Source: Marinobacter azerbaijanicus
GTDB lineage: Bacteria; Pseudomonadota; Gammaproteobacteria; Pseudomonadales; Oleiphilaceae
Assembly (NCBI RefSeq): GCF_030250645.1
Contig: NZ_JASSVS010000006.1
Location: 124,001 to 188,000 of the forward strand
Length of the DNA stretch: 64,000 nt
Direction of reading: 5' to 3'
Shown here: one piece after another, positions 30,645 through 41,311 of the stretch
Layout: every line of letters begins with the position of its first letter
Numbering within the stretch: the stretch's first letter is position 1
Position numbers and translations under genes: made by a program
The notes under the pieces: generated by a model
What the model was told of the DNA's origin: nothing
Databases searched by the model: none
The model's input: the letters and a program-made list of their open reading frames with translations, nothing else

Positions 30645-31220
30645 TCAGCTGCTTTTAACGCGGCTGACATATTCGCCGGAGCGGGTATCAACCTTGAGCA
30701 CCTCGCCAATGGTAATAAACAGCGGCACGTTCACGACAGCCCCCGTAGACAGGGTTGCAGGCTTGGACCCGCCCTGGGCGGTATCGCCTTTCATACCCGG
30801 ATCAGTGTCCACCACTTCCAGCTCAACGAAATTCGGCGGTGTCACGGTCAGCGGCGCGCCGTTGTAGAGTGTGACGGTATAAACGTCCTGCTCTTTCAGC
30901 CACTTGAGGGCATCACCAACGGCCTTCGCATCGGCAGGGTACTGCTCGAAGGAGCCATCGGTTTTCATGAAGTGCCAGAACTCGCCATCCGTGTACAGAT
31001 ATTCCATTTCCAGATCGACGACGTCGGCAGCTTCCAGGCTTTCACCAGACTTGAAAGTGCGCTCCCATTGCCGATTGGTCATCAGGTTGCGAAGCTTGAC
31101 CCGGTTGAACGCCTGGCCCTTTCCGGGCTTTACGAATTCGTTCTCGAGAATGATACAGGGGTCGCCGTCCAGCAAAACCTTAAGACCGCCACGGAATTCG
31201 TTGGTAGAATATGAAGCCAT
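30645..31220 (-). CDS. efp: Elongation factor P
   Basis: 191 residues from ATG 31220 (MASYSTNEF), with AGGTGA upstream; the longer frame to 31334 enters epmB. EF-P rescues ribosomes stalled at polyproline. The modification loop reads PGKGQA with Lys34 at the tip, the beta-lysylation type, in contrast to the Arg32/rhamnose type of P. aeruginosa. The neighbouring epmA and epmB fit this. epmA follows 12 bp downstream, same strand. Confidence 0.98.
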   Translation of the reverse strand: MASYSTNEFRGGLKVLLDGDPCIILENEFVKPGKGQAFNRVKLRNLMTNRQWERTFKSGESLEAADVVDLEMEYLYTDGEFWHFMKTDGSFEQYPADAKAVGDALKWLKEQDVYTVTLYNGAPLTVTPPNFVELEVVDTDPGMKGDTAQGGSKPATLSTGAVVNVPLFITIGEVLKVDTRSGEYVSRVKSS

Positions 31221-31265
31221 GAAATTATCACCTGAAAAGATGCGTATAAAAATTCGAAGGTCGCT

Positions 31266-32306
31266 ATGATACAGCGAACCGCCACCCGTATAGAAGCCCG
31301 CCCACTCGATCGTGACACACGCAGCTGGCAGCAACTGCTGTCAGCCTCTGTCACAACTCCCGAGGAGCTGCTCCGGCGGCTCAGGCTTGACCCCGCCGTC
31401 TGGCTTTCCGGTGCCGCCGAAGGCCACCGGCTGTTTCCACTGCGGGTGCCGGAGCCCTACCTGCAACGCATTGTTCCCGGTGATCCTGCGGACCCATTGT
31501 TACGGCAGGTTCTGCCACTCTCTGAAGAAGCAGACACCGAACCGGGATTTGTCCGTGATCCACTGCAGGAGGGCGACTCGATGCAGACCACCGGACTTAT
31601 CCGCAAATACCAGAGCCGGGCTCTGCTGATGGTCACCGGTCAGTGCGCCATCAATTGTCGTTACTGCTTCCGCCGCCATTTTCCCTATGAAGACAACCGG
31701 CTTTCACCAGCCGACCGGTCGAAGATACTGACCACCCTGACCGAAGACACCCATATCAACGAGGTGATTCTCAGCGGCGGGGACCCGCTTGTGGCCAGCG
31801 ACCGGCTTTTGTCGTTCTGGGCCGAAGCTCTTGCGGATATACCCCATATTCGACGCCTGAGAATTCACACGCGCCTGCCCGTTGTCATTCCCCAGCGTGT
31901 GTGCGACTCGCTGCTTGCGTGGCTGGCGGGAACCCGACTGCAGATTGTGATGGTGATCCACACCAACCACCCGGCGGAACTGGATACCGACACCCGACAT
32001 GCGCTAGGACAATTGAAGGCCGCCGGCGTCACCCTGCTTAACCAGAGCGTCATCCTGAAAGGTGTCAACGACACGGTAGGTGTGCTGGCCGATCTTAGCG
32101 AGCGACTGTTTGAATGTGGCGTGCTGCCCTATTACCTCCACGCATTTGATCCTGTGGAGGGCGCCCATCACTTTAACGTCAGTGACGACGGGGCAAGGGC
32201 GCTGGTTCGGGAACTGATCGGCATTCTTCCGGGATTCCTGGTGCCAAGGCTTGTCAGGGAGGTGCCTGACCGCCCCGGAAAAACACCACTGGACCTGTTT
32301 GCGTGA
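31266..32306 (+). CDS. epmB: EF-P-lysine (R)-beta-lysine synthase: lysine 2,3-aminomutase EpmB
   Basis: 346 residues. Radical-SAM/PLP enzyme converting L-lysine to beta-lysine for EpmA. Cluster motif [16 protein letters not shown] Lys expected in the C-terminal [10 protein letters not shown]-type region (here [12 protein letters not shown]). Divergent from efp with a 45-bp gap that must carry both promoters. AAGG lies 7 nt before ATG 31266. Confidence 0.96.
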   Translation: MIQRTATRIEARPLDRDTRSWQQLLSASVTTPEELLRRLRLDPAVWLSGAAEGHRLFPLRVPEPYLQRIVPGDPADPLLRQVLPLSEEADTEPGFVRDPLQEGDSMQTTGLIRKYQSRALLMVTGQCAINCRYCFRRHFPYEDNRLSPADRSKILTTLTEDTHINEVILSGGDPLVASDRLLSFWAEALADIPHIRRLRIHTRLPVVIPQRVCDSLLAWLAGTRLQIVMVIHTNHPAELDTDTRHALGQLKAAGVTLLNQSVILKGVNDTVGVLADLSERLFECGVLPYYLHAFDPVEGAHHFNVSDDGARALVRELIGILPGFLVPRLVREVPDRPGKTPLDLFA

Positions 32307-32533
32307 CACATTTGGCAAAGTCGGGGCAAATCTACTTGTAAAATATTGTCAACTCGTGCTTTTCTCGCTTTTTGTTGTGGGTTTGCTATTTTAGAGTGCA
32401 AAAGAGTGATAACAAAAAAAGCCGTATCTAAGGCGTTTTCCCATTTATTCACGCAGGCGTCAGTAGCTCCGCGCCTGTGGTTCGTGGTGCAACCCGGAGT
32501 ACCAACCGTGGCCCAGACAATTGGCGTGAACTC

Positions 32534-34348
32534 ATGGAAGGCATGATCCTGAAACCTGACCTCCGTGTTCCTGAACAGAAAACGGCAAGTCTTTCATTTT
32601 GCCATACTTCACCAAAGGCCTTCAGGGACTGGGTCAACCAGCTACCAATGGCCAACATTGGTGAGGCTTCGCGGCAGCTATACCATGCCATTATTGAGCT
32701 GAATCACTTGTTTATTGCACCGCAGCAGCGGCTACAGCTGCTGGAGCTGATTCGCCCCAAGATACACTTTGTCTGCTCCGAACTGTCCAGGCACTATCTT
32801 GGCCTGGCCATTGCGCTGCCCGAAAAACAGCGCAAGATCGCCAACCTGTCCCAGGCGCTCCAGCTCCATGCTGCCAGTGGTTACAAGCTCTGCGTACTGG
32901 AGTTTCTGGACAATGGTGGGCTGGACAAGAACCGTAAAGGCCTGGCCACGGCGATTCACCGCGCCATTTCCGAATTGGCCGCTACTATTGTGCGATCCCA
33001 TCAGCTCTACTGCCCCAGCCCCACAAACAGCTGGCTGGAATGCCATCGCCTGTACCGGTTCGCCCATCGCAACAAACTCCACGGCCTTTCTGTTAACGAT
33101 GAAACCCTGAACCACCGTCGCACCAGTACAGTAGAAGACAGCTACAAGCGCATACTACTGCTTGGCTGTGCCCGACCCAACCAGTTGCGCCAGACCGAAC
33201 TGGCCCGGGTTTATGAACTGTTTGAGAACTGGACCCATCTTGTTTCCTGCGGGCCCGAGACAGACAACGACAGCCTGTTTGTGGTCAATATGGAGCGGGA
33301 TACCGCACCCGTTTACCGCAGCCTGCTTGAACAGAAGCCAGGTAATGACAGTTACAACTTCGACACCCGCGAACTGTCGGAACAGATTACCGAAGCACAA
33401 CATGCACGCCATCAGAAAGACGGCCACTCCACCAGCGACCTGGAGCTTCCGTCCCGGGTCAGTGACACCCTGCTGACCCATCTCAGCCAGGCGCTGGGAA
33501 TTCTGGCAAAACGCAACTTCAACCGCATTGCCAGCCAGGGCACCCTGGAAATATGCGTTGGGCTGACCGCCACCCATTTCTTTGTGGCCGGCGCGAAAAC
33601 GTTCAATGAGTTTGTCAGTGGCAATGACAACGGCCGCCATGATCAGGACAACCAGTTTCTGAAGGCATCACGCCGGAAAGAAGATGCCTGGGCTGGCGCC
33701 CATGATGCCGGCGTTGGTGATGATCCGATGCAATCGGCGGACACTCCCATCAACTTTCGCAACAGTATCGGCGCCACACCCGACAGCGAGCAGGACCGCA
33801 GGCGCCCGCAGTCCCATCATGCCCTGCTGATAAACACCAGCCCGGGTGGTTACTGCGTGGCCTGGGAAACCGGCGTCCCGGCGTCTCTCCAGGCCGGCGA
33901 AATACTGGGAGTACGTGAACAGACCAACTACCCCTGGAGCATCGCGGTGGTGCGATGGATACGCCAGGTTCGCAATCAGGGGACCCAGGCCGGCATCGAA
34001 CTGCTTGCCCCCAGCGCTGCGCCCTGTGGCGTCAGGCTGATCCAGAAAGTGGGCAACAGCAGCGAATACCTTCGCGGCCTGTTGCTACCGGAAATAAGTG
34101 TGGTCAATCAGGCGGCAACCCTTATTACGCCCAGGCTTCCCTTCCAGTCCGGAAGCCGGATTTCGCTTCTCCATGATGGCCGTGAGGATCAGGGCACACT
34201 TTCCCGCAAGATCTCCGCAACCGGAAGCATCAGTCAGTTTGAGCTCAAACTGCACAATACCGGTGCTACTGCCACAGCCATGGTCAACACGCCGGCAGCG
34301 GCGGGAACCAGCGAAGATGAGTTTGATTCCCTGTGGCCGTCACTCTAG
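32534..34348 (+). CDS. FimX-linked conserved protein with C-terminal PilZ-like domain (PA4958-like)
   Basis: 604 residues from ATG 32534 (an earlier GTG at 32477 and an ATG at 32543 are also possible; no start has a strong Shine-Dalgarno). The first 400 or so residues are helical and I recognise no named domain. Near residue 434 the motif NTSPGG matches the NxSxxG half of the PilZ c-di-GMP-binding signature, preceded by an Arg-rich RRRPQ, which is suggestive of the RxxxR half. It lies 151 bp upstream of fimX on the same strand, as PA4958 precedes fimX in P. aeruginosa. A role in c-di-GMP or type IV pilus control is inferred from position. Confidence 0.8.
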   Translation: MEGMILKPDLRVPEQKTASLSFCHTSPKAFRDWVNQLPMANIGEASRQLYHAIIELNHLFIAPQQRLQLLELIRPKIHFVCSELSRHYLGLAIALPEKQRKIANLSQALQLHAASGYKLCVLEFLDNGGLDKNRKGLATAIHRAISELAATIVRSHQLYCPSPTNSWLECHRLYRFAHRNKLHGLSVNDETLNHRRTSTVEDSYKRILLLGCARPNQLRQTELARVYELFENWTHLVSCGPETDNDSLFVVNMERDTAPVYRSLLEQKPGNDSYNFDTRELSEQITEAQHARHQKDGHSTSDLELPSRVSDTLLTHLSQALGILAKRNFNRIASQGTLEICVGLTATHFFVAGAKTFNEFVSGNDNGRHDQDNQFLKASRRKEDAWAGAHDAGVGDDPMQSADTPINFRNSIGATPDSEQDRRRPQSHHALLINTSPGGYCVAWETGVPASLQAGEILGVREQTNYPWSIAVVRWIRQVRNQGTQAGIELLAPSAAPCGVRLIQKVGNSSEYLRGLLLPEISVVNQAATLITPRLPFQSGSRISLLHDGREDQGTLSRKISATGSISQFELKLHNTGATATAMVNTPAAAGTSEDEFDSLWPSL

Positions 34349-34499
34349 ATCATTGTTTCCAACAATCAGCAGCGTTCGGGCCGGTGCCAGGGGTTGTTAT
34401 TAGCTGTTAACCCCTGCATCATTCAGCGTTAGTGAAAGGCCGGCTCTGCACATTCGAAAGAGTTGGCACAGCCAATGCGTACCACGAGACATCTGACGA

Positions 34500-36587
34500 A
34501 TGCAGAAAAAGAACGCAACCGTACACCTGCTCATCCTCGACCCCTCTCAAAATGACGCTGAGACCCTGGTCAGCCTTCTCCGGAATTCAGGCAAGGCTAC
34601 ACGCGCCCACCGCATCACGTCCGAGGAAGATCTTGAGGAAACCCTGAAAGCTGGTAACTGGGACCTGTTGCTGGCACGGGACGACGTCGAGCAGGAATTC
34701 GGGCCGGACAGTGCCCTGGCGATGATCCGCCGCATGGACAAAGACATCCCGTTCGTACTGCTTACCCGGGAATTCAACCGTGAGCGCACAGTGGCTGTGA
34801 TGAAGGCCGGCGCCCAGGATACGGTGCCGTTTGAGAACACGGATCAGCTGGTACTGGTGGTTAACCGCGAACTGGGCGCCCTGGATGATCGCCGGCGGCG
34901 CAGAATCCTCGAATCGCATCTGCGCGAGGCGGAGCAGCGCTGCCAGCTGTTGCTTGAGAGCTCCAAGGACGCCATTGCCTACATCAACGATGGCATGCAT
35001 ATCTACGCCAACCAGTCCTACATGGAATTCCTTGGCTACGACGATATCGACGACCTGATCTGCATCCCGGTTCTGGACACCCTGACACCGGAAAGCCAGG
35101 AAAAGTACAAAGAATTCATGAAATCCTTCGCCGAGAGCGGGGAGGACGGCATGACCATGAACTGCGTCGCCCGCCGCAGTGATGATCAGGAGCTCAACGT
35201 TACCATGTCTGTGTCTGCGGCAACCTATGATGGCGAAGCCTGCACGCAGATCGTCATCCAGCCAGAACATAGCGACGCCGAGCTGGAGGAGAAAATTCGG
35301 CAGATCAGCAGCCAGGATCTGCTTACCGGCCTGTTCAACCGGCAGTACCTGATGGATGCGCTGGGCCAGGCCATAGCAACGGCTGGCAAGGACAATCAGA
35401 CCGGTGCGCTGGCCTACATTGCCCTGGACAACTTCATGAGCCTGAAGGGACAGGTCGGTATAGCCGGTGCGGATCTCATGCTGGGGGACCTGGCCAGCCT
35501 GCTGAAAGAACACACCCCAGACAACATGATTCTTGCGCGCCTGAGCGACGACGCTTTCTGCCTGCTTTGCCAGCCCTGTGAAGAAAAAACCATGGCTGAA
35601 CTGTGCGAGACCCTCTGCAGGAAGGTGGAGGATCATCTGTTTGATATCAGCGGCCGCACCGTCCAACTGACTCTGAGCATTGGGGTTGCAGCCATTACCG
35701 AGAACGCACCCAAGGCGCCTGACCTGATGGGGCGGGCCCATACCGCTTCCTCGGAGCTGAAGAAGAAAGAGGGTCATGAGCGTGGTAATGGTGTGATGGT
35801 CTACAACCCGGCTGACCACGAGTCGCTGGACGAAAGCAATTCAGCCGACGCCATACAGAAAGCCCTGGACGACAACCGGTTCCGACTCCTGTTCCAGCCC
35901 ATTATCAACCTCAGGGGTGAGGGTGAGGAACATTACGAAGCCTTCGTCAGGATGCTGAACAAAGACGATGAGGAGGTCTCTCCCTACGACTTCCTGCCGC
36001 CGGTCGGCCCCTCGGAAATGGCCATCAAGATTGATCGCTGGGTAATTCTGCAAACCATCAAGCAGCTATCCAGCCACCGTTCACGAGGGCATGACACGCG
36101 TCTGTTCCTGAACGTAACGGCAGAAACCCTTGAAGACAAAACCTTTACCCCCTGGCTGAGCGTGGCGCTGAAGGCGGCTCGCCTGCCGGGTGACTCGCTG
36201 ATTTTCCAGATCCGCGAAGGGGACGCCAACAATTACATGAAACAGGCCAAGGAGTTTGCCAAAGCTGTTCATGAGTTGCACGCCAAGGTCTCCATCTGCC
36301 AGTTCGGGTGTGCGTTGAACCCGTTCAACACGCTCAAGCATATCGACGTGGATTACGTAAAGATTGACGGCTCGTTCACCGAAGAAATCCAGAAGAAGGA
36401 CCAAGCCAAGGAAGAGGTCAAGGAAATGGTCAAGAGCCTGCAAAGCGCCGGCAAACTGACCATCGTACCGCTGGTGGAAAACGCCAGTGTACTGGCAACC
36501 CTGTGGCAGGCTGGCGTTAACTACATTCAGGGCTACTACCTGCAGGCGCCTGTTCCAGAGATGAACTACGACTTCGGCGACCACTAA
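34500..36587 (+). CDS. fimX: FimX, degenerate GGDEF-EAL c-di-GMP receptor for type IV pili
   Basis: 695 residues. Order: receiver-like domain (about 1-125), PAS (about 145-255), GGDEF (about 285-430), EAL (about 450-690). The GGDEF signature is lost (RLSDDAF). The EAL motif reads EAF and the catalytic DDFG is QFGC, so the metal ligands are absent, as in P. aeruginosa FimX, which binds c-di-GMP without hydrolysing it. FimX directs type IV pilus assembly and twitching. The phosphoacceptor pocket of the receiver is also degenerate. Weak Shine-Dalgarno; ATG 34500. Confidence 0.94.
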   Translation: MQKKNATVHLLILDPSQNDAETLVSLLRNSGKATRAHRITSEEDLEETLKAGNWDLLLARDDVEQEFGPDSALAMIRRMDKDIPFVLLTREFNRERTVAVMKAGAQDTVPFENTDQLVLVVNRELGALDDRRRRRILESHLREAEQRCQLLLESSKDAIAYINDGMHIYANQSYMEFLGYDDIDDLICIPVLDTLTPESQEKYKEFMKSFAESGEDGMTMNCVARRSDDQELNVTMSVSAATYDGEACTQIVIQPEHSDAELEEKIRQISSQDLLTGLFNRQYLMDALGQAIATAGKDNQTGALAYIALDNFMSLKGQVGIAGADLMLGDLASLLKEHTPDNMILARLSDDAFCLLCQPCEEKTMAELCETLCRKVEDHLFDISGRTVQLTLSIGVAAITENAPKAPDLMGRAHTASSELKKKEGHERGNGVMVYNPADHESLDESNSADAIQKALDDNRFRLLFQPIINLRGEGEEHYEAFVRMLNKDDEEVSPYDFLPPVGPSEMAIKIDRWVILQTIKQLSSHRSRGHDTRLFLNVTAETLEDKTFTPWLSVALKAARLPGDSLIFQIREGDANNYMKQAKEFAKAVHELHAKVSICQFGCALNPFNTLKHIDVDYVKIDGSFTEEIQKKDQAKEEVKEMVKSLQSAGKLTIVPLVENASVLATLWQAGVNYIQGYYLQAPVPEMNYDFGDH

Positions 36588-36610
36588 CGCCCCCCAGGGG
36601 GCGTTATTTT
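36588..36610 (+). terminator. Rho-independent terminator of fimX
   Basis: CGCCCCC and GGGGGCG (36588-36603) form a stem right after the fimX stop, followed by TTATTTT. The T-tract contains the serB stop codon (36604-36606), so the terminator is shared space with the convergent gene. Confidence 0.8.
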
Positions 36611-37833
36611 CCCGCCTGCCCTACCTGCAGACTGTCACTTTCCCGGAACCCGATCAGATAGAGAATGGCGTCCAGTCCCAGGGTCGAAATGGAATGACGG
36701 GCAGATTCCTTCACCAGAGGCTTTGCCCGGAACGCAACACCCAGGCCAGCCTGGCTCAGCATGGGCAGGTCATTGGCACCGTCCCCCACTGCGATTACCT
36801 GTTCCCGTGATATGTGCTCCCGCTCGGCAATTTCCTGAAGCAGTTCGGCCTTGCGCTTGCCATCAACAATCTGGCCGGCCACCCGGCCGGTCACCTTGCC
36901 ATTCTCGATTTCCAGCTCGTTGGCATAAACGTAGTCAATCCCCAGCTTTTGCTGCAGGTGACGGGCGAAGTAGGTAAAGCCGCCTGACAGAATCGCCGTG
37001 CGATAACCCAGTGACTTGAGACTGCGGATCAGGTGTTCTGCTCCTTCAGTCAGGCGCAGGCGAGCTGCGATACCCTCCAGCACCGACTCATCCAACCCTT
37101 TGAGCAACGCCAGACGCTCGGCAAAGCTCTGGCTGAAGTCCAGCTCGCCCTGCATGGCACGCTCGGTAATCTCCGCCACCTGCTTGCCCACCCCGGCTTC
37201 CAGCGCCAGCTCATCGATTACTTCCGCGTCAATCAGCGTTGAATCCATATCGAACACCACCAGACGGCGGTTGCGACGGAAAATGGAATCTTCCTGAAAG
37301 GCGATATCCACATTCATTTCCCCTGCGATGTGCAGGAAATCATAACGCAATTGCTCCAGGTCCGATGGCGTCCCCCTGACGGAAAACTCCACACAGGCAA
37401 TGCGGTTCTCGGACGGGTTCAAAGACGGGCGGGCCGAGAGCCGGCTGATATTGTCGATGTTCAGACCATGACGGGCGGTGATCGCCGACACCCGCGCAAT
37501 CTGTTCGGCCTTGATGTCCCGGGACAGCAGCGTGACGATGTAGCAGGCGCGATTGCGCCCTTCCGCCCACTGCTGATACGCCTCGATGGTAATGGGGGCA
37601 AAGCGAACCTGAAGATCCAGCGCGTGCAGCCGGAACAGCAGGTCCCGGATAACCGGTGAGGATTTGGATTCGTCCGGGATTTCAATCAGGATTCCCCAAG
37701 TAAGGTGGTCGTGAATCACCGCTTGGCCAATATCCAGAATCCGCACATCGTACTGCCCCATGATGCCGGTAATCTCCGACGTCAGGCCGGGCTTGTCGCG
37801 CCCCGACACGTTAATCAGTACCAGCTCACTCAC
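36604..37833 (-). CDS. serB: Phosphoserine phosphatase with N-terminal ACT domains
   Basis: 409 residues from GTG 37833. The GTG follows a GAGGAG site and overlaps the parC stop by 8 bp; the frame upstream is inside parC. Two ACT-like segments (about 1-160; [19 protein letters not shown] start) then the HAD domain with [16 protein letters not shown], whose first Asp is the nucleophile. Last step of serine synthesis. Same long form and same place (between fimX and parC) as P. aeruginosa PA4960. Confidence 0.95.
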   Translation of the reverse strand: MSELVLINVSGRDKPGLTSEITGIMGQYDVRILDIGQAVIHDHLTWGILIEIPDESKSSPVIRDLLFRLHALDLQVRFAPITIEAYQQWAEGRNRACYIVTLLSRDIKAEQIARVSAITARHGLNIDNISRLSARPSLNPSENRIACVEFSVRGTPSDLEQLRYDFLHIAGEMNVDIAFQEDSIFRRNRRLVVFDMDSTLIDAEVIDELALEAGVGKQVAEITERAMQGELDFSQSFAERLALLKGLDESVLEGIAARLRLTEGAEHLIRSLKSLGYRTAILSGGFTYFARHLQQKLGIDYVYANELEIENGKVTGRVAGQIVDGKRKAELLQEIAEREHISREQVIAVGDGANDLPMLSQAGLGVAFRAKPLVKESARHSISTLGLDAILYLIGFRESDSLQVGQAGK

Positions 37834-40132
37834 TGTCAGGCTGCTCCTCTGAACTGGCGGCATCAGCGGCATTGCTGGCCGACTGGATGACATCAATGGC
37901 GTCCACCCGCTGGAGCCCCCGTGGAAGCTTATGGCCGCGGCGGCCGCGCTCGCCCAGGTAGTGCTCCAGATCGGCGAACTGCAATCCCATCTTTCGCTTG
38001 CCAGCGCGGATTTCCAGCTGGTCATCCTCGGCAAACACCGCAACTGCTACCACGTATTCTTCCCGGTTCTGCACCCGTGCAGAGGGAATACTGATGATCT
38101 TGTTGCCCTTGCCCTTGGCCAGCTCCGGCAGCTCGCTCAGAGGGAACACCAGCATCCTGCCCTCATTGGAAATAGCGCCCAGGTAAAGTGGTTTGTCGGA
38201 ATCCGGCACCATCACCGGAGGCATGATCCTGGCCCCTTTCGGCACCGATACCACAGCTTTACCATTGCGGTTCTTGCTGATCATGTCATTGAGCGAGGTA
38301 ACAAACCCGTAGCCACCGTCAGTAACCAGCAGCACCTTGCGGGCCGGGTCACCCATCAGAAGACCTGCAAAAGTGGCCCCCGACGGTGGATTGATTCGTC
38401 CACTGAGTGGTTCACCCTGGCCCCTGGCGGAGGGAAACGTATGGGCGACCAGGGAATAGGCCCGGCCGGTGGAATCCAGGAACACGGCCTGCTGGTTATT
38501 TCGGCCCTTCGCAGCCATGGCAAAGCGGTCGCCGGCCTTGTAGCTGAGCCCTTCGGGCTCAATGTCATGGCCTTTGGCAGCCCTGACCCATCCCTTCTCG
38601 GACAGCACAACGGTCACCGGGTCATTGGATACCAGCTCGGTTTCGCTGAAGGCCCTGGCCTCGCGGCGCTCAACAATGGGCGAACGACGATCGTCGCCAA
38701 AGGTTTCCGCGTCTGCCAGCAGCTCGTCCTTGATCAGCCCCCGCAGACGGTCTTCGGAACCCAGAATGGCCTGTAGTTCATCCCGCTCAGCAGCCAGCTC
38801 GTCCTGCTCACCACGGATTTTCATTTCCTCAAGCTTGGCCAGATGACGCAGTTTCAGCTCAAGGATGGCTTCGGCCTGCTGTTCCGACAGGCCAAAACGG
38901 GAAATCAATTCAGCTTTGGGCTTGTCCTCATAACGGATGATCGCGATGACTTCATCGATATTCAGATACGCAACCAGCAAGCCCTCAAGGATATGCAGGC
39001 GCGCCAACACCTTGTCCAGACGGTGCTGTAGGCGACGTGTGACAGTGGTGCGGCGGAAGCTTAGCCATTCCGTCAGCATCTCACGCAGGCCCTTGACGCC
39101 CGGGCGACCGTCATTACCGATGACATTGATGTTGACCCGGTAGGTCTTCTCCAGGTCGGTACTGGCAAACAGATGGGCCATCAGCCCTTCCTGATCCACC
39201 CGGTTGGAACGGGGCACGATCACCAGCCGGGTCGGATTCTCATGGTCCGATTCGTCACGCAGGTCTGCCACCATGGGCAGCTTTTTGGTCTGCATCTGCT
39301 GAGCGATCTGCTCCAGCACCCGGTTACCCGAAACCTGGTGCGGCAGGTCCGTCACTACAATCTCGCCACCCTCGTTGATCCAGCGGGCACGCATCCGCAG
39401 GGATCCCTTACCGGTTTCGTACATCTGCCGGATGTCTTTTCTGGGGGTAATGATCTCTGCGTAAGTCGGAAAATCCGGGCCCTTGACGTGTTCACAAAGG
39501 TCGTCGGTGGTGGCGTCTGGCTGGTCGAGCAGGCGCACACAGGCTGCGGTAATTTCCCGTACATTGTGAGGCGGGATATCCGTTGCCATACCCACGGCAA
39601 TGCCGGTTGTTCCGTTCAGCAAAACGTGGGGTAACCTGGCGGGCAACACCGAGGGCTCATCCATGGTGCCGTCAAAGTTCGGCACCCAGTCGACCGTACC
39701 CTGCCCCAGCTCACTGAGAAGGACATCCGCGAATCTGGCCAGCCGGGATTCGGTGTAACGCATGGCAGCAAAAGACTTGGGGTCGTCAGGCGCGCCCCAG
39801 TTACCCTGACCGTCGACCAGCGGATAGCGGTATGAGAAAGGCTGGGCCATCAGCACCATGGCCTCGTAACAGGCGCTGTCACCATGGGGATGGAACTTAC
39901 CCAGAACATCACCTACCGTACGGGCGGACTTCTTGTATTTGGAGGTGGACTTGAGACCGAGCTCGGACATGGCGTAGATGATCCGGCGCTGAACCGGCTT
40001 CAGCCCGTCACCTACGTTGGGCAGCGCCCTGTCGAGAATGACGTACATGGAGTAATCAAGGTAGGCCTTCTCGGTGTAGTCCCTCAATGAAACCCGCTCA
40101 AAGCCTTCATCCGTGGTCTGAAACTCTGGCAT
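37826..40132 (-). CDS. parC: DNA topoisomerase IV subunit A
   Basis: 768 residues. The active-site tyrosine is in the [14 protein letters not shown] segment (about residue 120), followed by coiled coil and C-terminal beta-propeller repeats. Decatenates daughter chromosomes with ParE (45.6-47.5 kb). The quinolone-region residues lie in [14 protein letters not shown]. Overlaps serB by 8 bp. Upstream gap of 208 bp to a small plus-strand ORF is shared promoter DNA. Confidence 0.98.
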   Translation of the reverse strand: MPEFQTTDEGFERVSLRDYTEKAYLDYSMYVILDRALPNVGDGLKPVQRRIIYAMSELGLKSTSKYKKSARTVGDVLGKFHPHGDSACYEAMVLMAQPFSYRYPLVDGQGNWGAPDDPKSFAAMRYTESRLARFADVLLSELGQGTVDWVPNFDGTMDEPSVLPARLPHVLLNGTTGIAVGMATDIPPHNVREITAACVRLLDQPDATTDDLCEHVKGPDFPTYAEIITPRKDIRQMYETGKGSLRMRARWINEGGEIVVTDLPHQVSGNRVLEQIAQQMQTKKLPMVADLRDESDHENPTRLVIVPRSNRVDQEGLMAHLFASTDLEKTYRVNINVIGNDGRPGVKGLREMLTEWLSFRRTTVTRRLQHRLDKVLARLHILEGLLVAYLNIDEVIAIIRYEDKPKAELISRFGLSEQQAEAILELKLRHLAKLEEMKIRGEQDELAAERDELQAILGSEDRLRGLIKDELLADAETFGDDRRSPIVERREARAFSETELVSNDPVTVVLSEKGWVRAAKGHDIEPEGLSYKAGDRFAMAAKGRNNQQAVFLDSTGRAYSLVAHTFPSARGQGEPLSGRINPPSGATFAGLLMGDPARKVLLVTDGGYGFVTSLNDMISKNRNGKAVVSVPKGARIMPPVMVPDSDKPLYLGAISNEGRMLVFPLSELPELAKGKGNKIISIPSARVQNREEYVVAVAVFAEDDQLEIRAGKRKMGLQFADLEHYLGERGRRGHKLPRGLQRVDAIDVIQSASNAADAASSEEQPDSE

Positions 40133-40340
40133 GGATGCCCCTTTGTTGCGTGATATGAATTCCGCTGGTTACCCCGGCCGGCAGCCGGAGGGCACATTAT
40201 ATGGAGGCGGGGGCAGATACACCAACACCCTGTCGGATTTCCAATAGCGGAATTCCCGCATGGAGAGAGTTTAACCCTCGCCGTATGCTCGCAATCAGTA
40301 AAACGATGATCCGTTTCACGACATCCGAGAGTGGAGAACT

Positions 40341-40580
40341 ATGAGACCCAACCTGAAGGCCTGCGGGCAGGCCATGATGACGGCCGTGGTGAATGCTGTT
40401 CTTGCTCTGGCTCTGATGCTGCTGGTGGAGTTTGCCATAAGCGGCAGTTTTCAGCTTGCAGAACCCTACTTATGGGCGGGACTTCTGATCGGGCTGGTGA
40501 TCTTTTTTGGCCAGTTCTGGCGACAGCGGCACCTTTGCCGCAATGATAGCGGTTCCGGACAACCCACTGACCTGCTTTGA
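40341..40580 (+). CDS. Small hypothetical membrane protein
   Basis: 79 residues with two likely transmembrane helices (about 12-33 and 43-60) and a basic C-terminal tail. GGAG sits 5 nt before ATG 40341, a good site. Lies divergent from parC. No family recognised. It could be a stress-type mini membrane protein, but that is a guess. Confidence 0.55.
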   Translation: MRPNLKACGQAMMTAVVNAVLALALMLLVEFAISGSFQLAEPYLWAGLLIGLVIFFGQFWRQRHLCRNDSGSGQPTDLL

Positions 40581-40621
40581 TAGCCTGAATGCCTCTGAAG
40601 CGGAGGCGATGGGTTAAACTC

Positions 40622-40653
40622 ACAATACCTCCCGGCACCCCGGGAGGCATTGT
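40622..40653. terminator. Shared hairpin between convergent genes
   Basis: CCTCCCGG and CCGGGAGG pair (loop CACC), extended by ACAAT/ATTGT after one mismatch. It lies between the small plus-strand ORF and the 3' end of yceI. Without a strong T-run it is probably a weak bidirectional terminator. Confidence 0.6.
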
Positions 40654-40664
40654 CAGTTCAGCGT

Positions 40665-41246
40665 TTACTGGCGAACACCTTCCACAGAGATAATCAACTC
40701 CACTGTTTCAGACGCCTTTCCCAAATCCATTGGTATTCCAAAGTCAGTCAGCTTGAACTCTGTTCCAGCCTCAAAGCCCATGCGGTAACCTCCCCAGGGA
40801 TCTTTGCCGTGGCCCACCATCTCCACATCAAGGGTGATCTCTTTGGTAACTCCACGCAGAGTCAGGTCACCGATGATGTCAGCCTCTCCCTTGTCGTCCA
40901 CGACAACTTTCGTGCTCTTGAACGTTGCTTCCGGATACTCTCTGACATAGAGGAAATCTTCCTCGCGCAGGTGCTTGTCCCGTTCGGCGTGATTCGAGTC
41001 AACGCTGGAGGTATCCACCGTCACTTCCACCGAGCTGTTTTCCGGGTTTTCCGCGTCGTAAACAAACTGCCCGTCAAATTCATTGAAGCGACCGTAAAGC
41101 CAGCTATAACCCAGATGGGAAATCTTGAAAGTAATGAACTGGTGATCACCCTCGGTATCAAAGGCATAGGTTCCACTGTGTTCGGATGCCTGGGTTCCAC
41201 CAACCATTGTGAGTGTCACAGCGGATGCAAGCAGCAATTTTTTCAT
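40665..41246 (-). CDS. yceI: YceI family periplasmic protein
   Basis: 193 residues from ATG 41246; a GAGGAG lies 6 nt upstream (the ATG at 41252 sits directly on it and is rejected). Signal peptide (about 1-20, cleavage after TQA), then the YceI lipocalin-like domain, which binds isoprenoid quinones (HFxISHLGYS-type start, DFGIP near the end). Follows the cytochrome b561 gene on the same strand, a common pair. Function in isoprenoid binding is inferred from family. Confidence 0.93.
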   Translation of the reverse strand: MKKLLLASAVTLTMVGGTQASEHSGTYAFDTEGDHQFITFKISHLGYSWLYGRFNEFDGQFVYDAENPENSSVEVTVDTSSVDSNHAERDKHLREEDFLYVREYPEATFKSTKVVVDDKGEADIIGDLTLRGVTKEITLDVEMVGHGKDPWGGYRMGFEAGTEFKLTDFGIPMDLGKASETVELIISVEGVRQ

Positions 41247-41311
41247 AGTCATCTCCTCGTTGAAACAGCCCGAAGGCGCGATTGTAGGCGTTGTTCACAG
41301 CGGTAATGGCA

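Noticed and set aside
34587-35819. 410-codon minus-strand ORF opposite fimX
   Set aside because: Antisense shadow; no motif, and FimX aligns through the whole stretch.
34500-36587. Active diguanylate cyclase or phosphodiesterase
   Set aside because: GGDEF and the DDFG and EAL metal ligands are missing; the protein matches FimX, a receptor.
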